Below are positions 6,099 through 8,500 of a DNA stretch of 8,500 nt, piece by piece. Origin of the DNA: Bacteroidota bacterium (GTDB taxonomy: Bacteria > Bacteroidota > Bacteroidia > Chitinophagales > Chitinophagaceae); NCBI GenBank assembly GCA_023409675.1, contig JAEYRC010000284.1:1-8500 (forward strand), in the 5' to 3' direction. Positions within the stretch are counted from its first letter, which is position 1. Each line of letters opens with the position of its first letter. Below the pieces are notes generated by a model. That model was given only the letters and a program-made list of their open reading frames with translations. It did not search any database and was not told the origin of the DNA. A program made the translations under genes and the position numbers.

Positions 6099-6554
6099 AT
6101 GCTTTCAGTAAACAGTATTTTACGGAACAAAACCAAGCCCTTCAATTCCATATCTCCCGATACGCTGGTATTTGACGCGCTTCAACTGCTGAATACCATT
6201 GACCTGAGTTACCTGGTAGTGATGCAAAATGATGAGTTCCAGGGGATTTTCAGTGAACGGGATTATACGCGGAATGTCATTCTTAAAGGCCGCGCCAGCC
6301 GGGATACCATCGTTGGAGATGTTATGACCATTGCGCTTCCCCGTGTAGAGATTACCGATAGCGTAGAACATTGTATGAACCTGATGACCAGTCGGGGTAC
6401 CCGCTACCTGGTTGCCTTCAATAATGATCAGTTTCTGGGTATTATCACCATTCACGACCTCCTGCGTCACGTTATTGCCAACCGCGAAATGGTTTTTGAT
6501 CACTCCATCACCGAGAAGCTACTGGATAGCGACGAAGGGTCTAAATTTTACTAG
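6099..6554 (+). CDS. Two-CBS-domain protein
   Basis: 151 residues, almost entirely a tandem CBS pair (Bateman module). CBS1 spans about 1-65 and ends in QGIFSERDYTRNVILKG (48-64). CBS2 spans about 74-130, with VGDVMT (72-77) at its start and LGIITIHDLLRHVI (113-126) at its end. Paired CBS domains typically bind adenine nucleotides (AMP, ATP, NAD or SAM) at their cleft. The GxxSxRD and GxxTxxD motifs at the ends of the two repeats are the usual ribose/phosphate-contacting positions. There is no fused enzyme or transporter domain, so it is likely a free-standing cytoplasmic energy or redox sensor, as in the stand-alone CBS family. Partner unknown. The frame extends up to a TTG at 6075. The ATG at 6099 puts MLSVNSIL at the normal N-terminus of such proteins and is preferred. 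Flanking spacers suggest its own transcript. Confidence 0.9.
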   Translation: MLSVNSILRNKTKPFNSISPDTLVFDALQLLNTIDLSYLVVMQNDEFQGIFSERDYTRNVILKGRASRDTIVGDVMTIALPRVEITDSVEHCMNLMTSRGTRYLVAFNNDQFLGIITIHDLLRHVIANREMVFDHSITEKLLDSDEGSKFY

Positions 6555-6607
6555 AATACATACATTTTCCTCCTTCCATTCCTATTCGTGAACCCAAAAA
6601 CAGGTTA

Positions 6608-6660
6608 TTTCCATTAACGGAAACATTCCAAAATATGGATTTCAATCCGAATAATGGAAA
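6608..6660. other. Long imperfect stem-loop between the CBS and T9SS cargo genes
   Basis: TTTCCATTA (6608-6616) pairs perfectly with TAATGGAAA (6652-6660). Inside it, CGGA (6618-6621) pairs with TCCG (6646-6649), and ATTCCA (6625-6630) can pair with TGGAT (6636-6640) with one bulge. It lies 90 bp upstream of the cargo-protein ATG. No T-run follows on the plus strand, but on the minus strand one outer arm is preceded by T-rich sequence. It may be a leader structure or an operator. It is not a clear terminator. The remaining 6555-6750 spacer is AT-rich with no gene. Confidence 0.3.
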
Positions 6661-6750
6661 AAATACAATTTATAGAATAATGTAAAGTGTTGAAAAACAT
6701 TTGTTTATGTTTTGGCCTCAGCCTTGCCTCACTCTGGCATCTGAAACAGA

Positions 6751-8064
6751 ATGTATATGAAAAAACTTTACACAAAAATATTCTTACAGCTTGTCCTGCT
6801 AGTTTTTACACTGAGTGCATCTGCTCAGACCAAAATACAAATCTCCACTTCAACTACCTGGTCGGCTTCCCAGAAAGAACCCTTTCTTTATGGTCAGTGT
6901 ATCGACTGCATCATTGAAATTGCACCGGGAGCAACTCTTACCATCAATAAAAACCTGGCTTTTTCAAAAACCATCTTTAAGGGAGGTAACCTGGTTGTAA
7001 AGAGTAACCAGATGAATATCTACAATGGTGGAACCACCGAGTTCAATGATATTGATGTATCGTTCAGCGGTACAGCAGTACTGATGGGGTCGGGACCTGT
7101 TTCGGCCAAAAATGCCCGCTTTAAATTTGAGCAGAACACCAAACTGGTGGGTCAGTTTTCCCTGAATTTTGACAATACCATTTTGTCTTTCAAAGACAGG
7201 GCAAACCTCGAATTTACCGGCAGTGAGGTAAACCTGCGCAACAACAGCCGCATAGAGATCGGTGATGGAACGAGCAACAGTCAGTCGATGTTCTGGATGA
7301 ACGGTCAGCGACTGAACATCTATGACGGATCTAAAGTTGCCCTGGCAACCAGCTATAATAAATACAAATCATGGGGAAGTTTTTATATCATGCCTGAAGG
7401 CAGATTTGTTAATACACTCAGCAACAAACTGAATTGCGGTACAGGTTTTCCAAATGCCTGCGCGATGGATGAATTATATGGTCCAATCATGTTCGACCAG
7501 AAAGGCATCAGTACCTTATCCATCCTTCCGGTTAAATTAACCGATCTAACCGTTCGCGCTACAGCGAATCAGGTTCAGATCAACTGGGCTACAGCACAGG
7601 AACAACAGTCTGACCGTTTTATCGTTCAGCGCAGTACCGATCAAAACAACTGGATCGATGCCGGTACCGTAAAAGCTGCGGGTACTTCAACCATCCGCTT
7701 ATCCTATTCCTTCACCGACCGCCATGCTGTTGCTGGTCAGGTATACTACAGGCTTAAGATGGTGGACCTTGATGGTTCCGTGGAATATTCACCGATCCGG
7801 CAGGTGCTTATAACTGCTGCCGAAACCAAAATCAGCATTTTTCCAAACCCAACTACCGACTATATTCAGGTCAACAGTGCCGGCATCAAGGGACAGGTAA
7901 AGATTGAATTGCTTAACGCTTACGGGCAGGTGGTACAAACAAAACAGCAGCCTGGTGGAAGTATCGCTACACTATCAGTTGGACAGTTCACCAAAGGATC
8001 ATATTATGTTCGGATTACGGATAATTCAGGTAAACAGGAAAGTCTGAAGCTGATGATACGCTAA
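6751..8064 (+). CDS. T9SS-secreted protein with type A sorting domain
   Basis: 437 residues. Residues 1-26 form a signal peptide ending in ASAQ. A second ATG two codons on (6757, MKKLYTK) may be the true start. Residues about 30-255 are rich in short beta repeats and Asn/Gly turns, for example MNIYNGGTTEF (88-98) and LNIYDGSKVAL (188-198), which suggests a beta-helix or solenoid. This part has Cys50 and Cys53 (CIDC) plus Cys229 and Cys237. Residues about 259-352 are a fibronectin-III-like module (LPVKLTDLTV, VQINWATAQE, FIVQRSTD, YYRLKMVDLDG). Residues 360-437 are the T9SS type A sorting domain (ISIFPNPTTDYIQV, ELLNAYGQVV, GSYYVRI, ESLKLMIR). The protein should cross the outer membrane through the PorT/Sov-type machinery and be released or anchored at the surface. 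No catalytic motif is visible, so an adhesin or matrix role is possible. Confidence 0.9.
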   Translation: MYMKKLYTKIFLQLVLLVFTLSASAQTKIQISTSTTWSASQKEPFLYGQCIDCIIEIAPGATLTINKNLAFSKTIFKGGNLVVKSNQMNIYNGGTTEFNDIDVSFSGTAVLMGSGPVSAKNARFKFEQNTKLVGQFSLNFDNTILSFKDRANLEFTGSEVNLRNNSRIEIGDGTSNSQSMFWMNGQRLNIYDGSKVALATSYNKYKSWGSFYIMPEGRFVNTLSNKLNCGTGFPNACAMDELYGPIMFDQKGISTLSILPVKLTDLTVRATANQVQINWATAQEQQSDRFIVQRSTDQNNWIDAGTVKAAGTSTIRLSYSFTDRHAVAGQVYYRLKMVDLDGSVEYSPIRQVLITAAETKISIFPNPTTDYIQVNSAGIKGQVKIELLNAYGQVVQTKQQPGGSIATLSVGQFTKGSYYVRITDNSGKQESLKLMIR

Positions 8065-8076
8065 CGCATATCATTA
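8051..8076. terminator. Weak bidirectional hairpin between convergent genes
   Basis: TGATGATA (8051-8058) pairs with TATCATTA (8069-8076), including one G-U pair. An inner CG/CG pairing closes the loop CTAA, which contains the cargo-gene stop (8062-8064). There is no T-run on either side. It could stop or stabilise transcripts of both converging genes, but the evidence is thin. Confidence 0.3.
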
Positions 8077-8092
8077 AACGCCCCGGTGGAAA

Positions 8093-8494
8093 TCAACGGC
8101 CATCATTATTGATCTCCAGCCAGTTTCCATCGGGGTCCTGAAAGTAAATCTGTTTAACACCATCCGTACGGATGGTGATTTTTTTTGCTTCACCGGGCCA
8201 GTTACTCCAGTCAATCCCGTGTTGATTGAGCGTATGTATGAATGCGTCAATATCCCTGACACTGAAGCACAAATGGGTATTTTTATTTTTTGGTTCAGGA
8301 TCTAAAGGAACTTCTATAAGGTGCAACTGGCTTTGGTCGCCCATACTGAACCAGGTATGTTTTCCGTCTTTAAAAGGTTCGGGAATGGTATCCAGCGAAA
8401 CAATATCGCGGTAAAATGCGGTGCTTTTACTGAGGTCACTTACCGCCAGCGCGATATGATTGATACGGGGTTGATGTTCAGTATTTTTTTTCAT
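8093..8494 (-). CDS. VOC-superfamily (glyoxalase/bleomycin-resistance fold) protein
   Basis: 133 residues, the standard single-chain VOC length with two beta-alpha-beta-beta-beta repeats. Repeat 1 starts with INHIALAVSDLSKSTAFYRD (11-30) and repeat 2 with THLCFSVRDIDAFIHTL (73-89). The fold ends in the characteristic YFQDPDGNWLEI (117-128). Likely metal ligands are His13, His74 and Glu127, with Glu61 (or His58) in LHLIE as the fourth. All are present, so a metal-dependent enzyme such as a lyase, dioxygenase or thiol transferase is plausible. The substrate is not readable from sequence. A soluble cytoplasmic protein is expected. The ATG at 8494 is six bases from the window edge and the frame is still open there, so a slightly longer N-terminus cannot be excluded. 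The first codons contain a run of eight A. Confidence 0.9.
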   Translation of the reverse strand: MKKNTEHQPRINHIALAVSDLSKSTAFYRDIVSLDTIPEPFKDGKHTWFSMGDQSQLHLIEVPLDPEPKNKNTHLCFSVRDIDAFIHTLNQHGIDWSNWPGEAKKITIRTDGVKQIYFQDPDGNWLEINNDGR

Positions 8495-8500
8495 TCCAAA

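Noticed and set aside
5850..6111. Plus-strand 86-codon frame overlapping the end of the 91-residue gene and the spacer
   Set aside because: It is out of frame with the better-supported gene, reads through the terminator hairpin and dyads, and its protein looks like translated AT-rich spacer.
6120..6503. Minus-strand 127-codon frame opposite the CBS-domain gene
   Set aside because: The sense strand encodes a clear tandem CBS module. The antisense frame is a by-product of its codon pattern.
6690..6714. Possible Bacteroidota promoter (TTG at 6690, TATGTTTT at 6706) before the T9SS cargo gene
   Set aside because: The -7-like element matches 7 of 8 positions, but the spacing to the upstream TTG is about 13 bp, too short for the usual 17-23, so I do not call it.

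Overview
The window looks like chromosomal DNA of a Bacteroidota bacterium, most likely a Chitinophagaceae-type member of the Chitinophagia/Sphingobacteriia. The evidence is a secreted protein ending in a type IX secretion (T9SS) type A sorting domain, a large secreted protein that combines macroglobulin-like domains with a TonB-plug domain, moderate base composition, AT-rich spacers, and little sign of Shine-Dalgarno sequences. The family assignments come from reading the proteins by eye, not from a search.

Layout. Bases 2-199 hold the 3' end of a plus-strand gene for a very hydrophilic protein. Bases 282-2699 encode an 805-residue exported protein with N-terminal MG2-like domains and a C-terminal TonB plug but no beta-barrel. 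A predicted lipoprotein of unrecognised function follows after 14 bp (2714-3526), and the two probably form a cell-envelope operon. A 170-bp spacer with no convincing gene separates them from a minus-strand pair that reads EamA-type permease (4606-5469) then secreted FrmB/Esterase-D-like alpha/beta hydrolase (3697-4551). Bases 5470-5675 form a divergent control region with a strong 15-bp dyad. Plus-strand genes follow: a 91-residue hypothetical protein (5676-5951, with a good intrinsic terminator), a two-CBS-domain protein (6099-6554), and a 437-residue T9SS cargo protein (6751-8064). A VOC/glyoxalase-fold gene (8093-8494, minus strand) converges on the cargo gene at the right edge.

How the genes work together. 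Most of the products act in the envelope: the plug protein, the lipoprotein, the secreted esterase, the permease and the T9SS cargo. Only the first pair has spacing that strongly suggests co-transcription, and the permease/esterase pair (54 bp apart) is plausible. I see no mobile element, CRISPR array, rRNA, tRNA or defence island. Nothing here amounts to a convincing new multi-gene system. The points most worth following up are the barrel-less plug protein with its lipoprotein neighbour, the operator-like dyads before two genes, and several stop codons that sit inside short hairpins.

Start sites. For three genes the longest open frame begins upstream of the start I prefer: 270 (TTG) against 282, 5604 against 5676, and 6075 (TTG) against 6099. 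The reasons are given in the entries.
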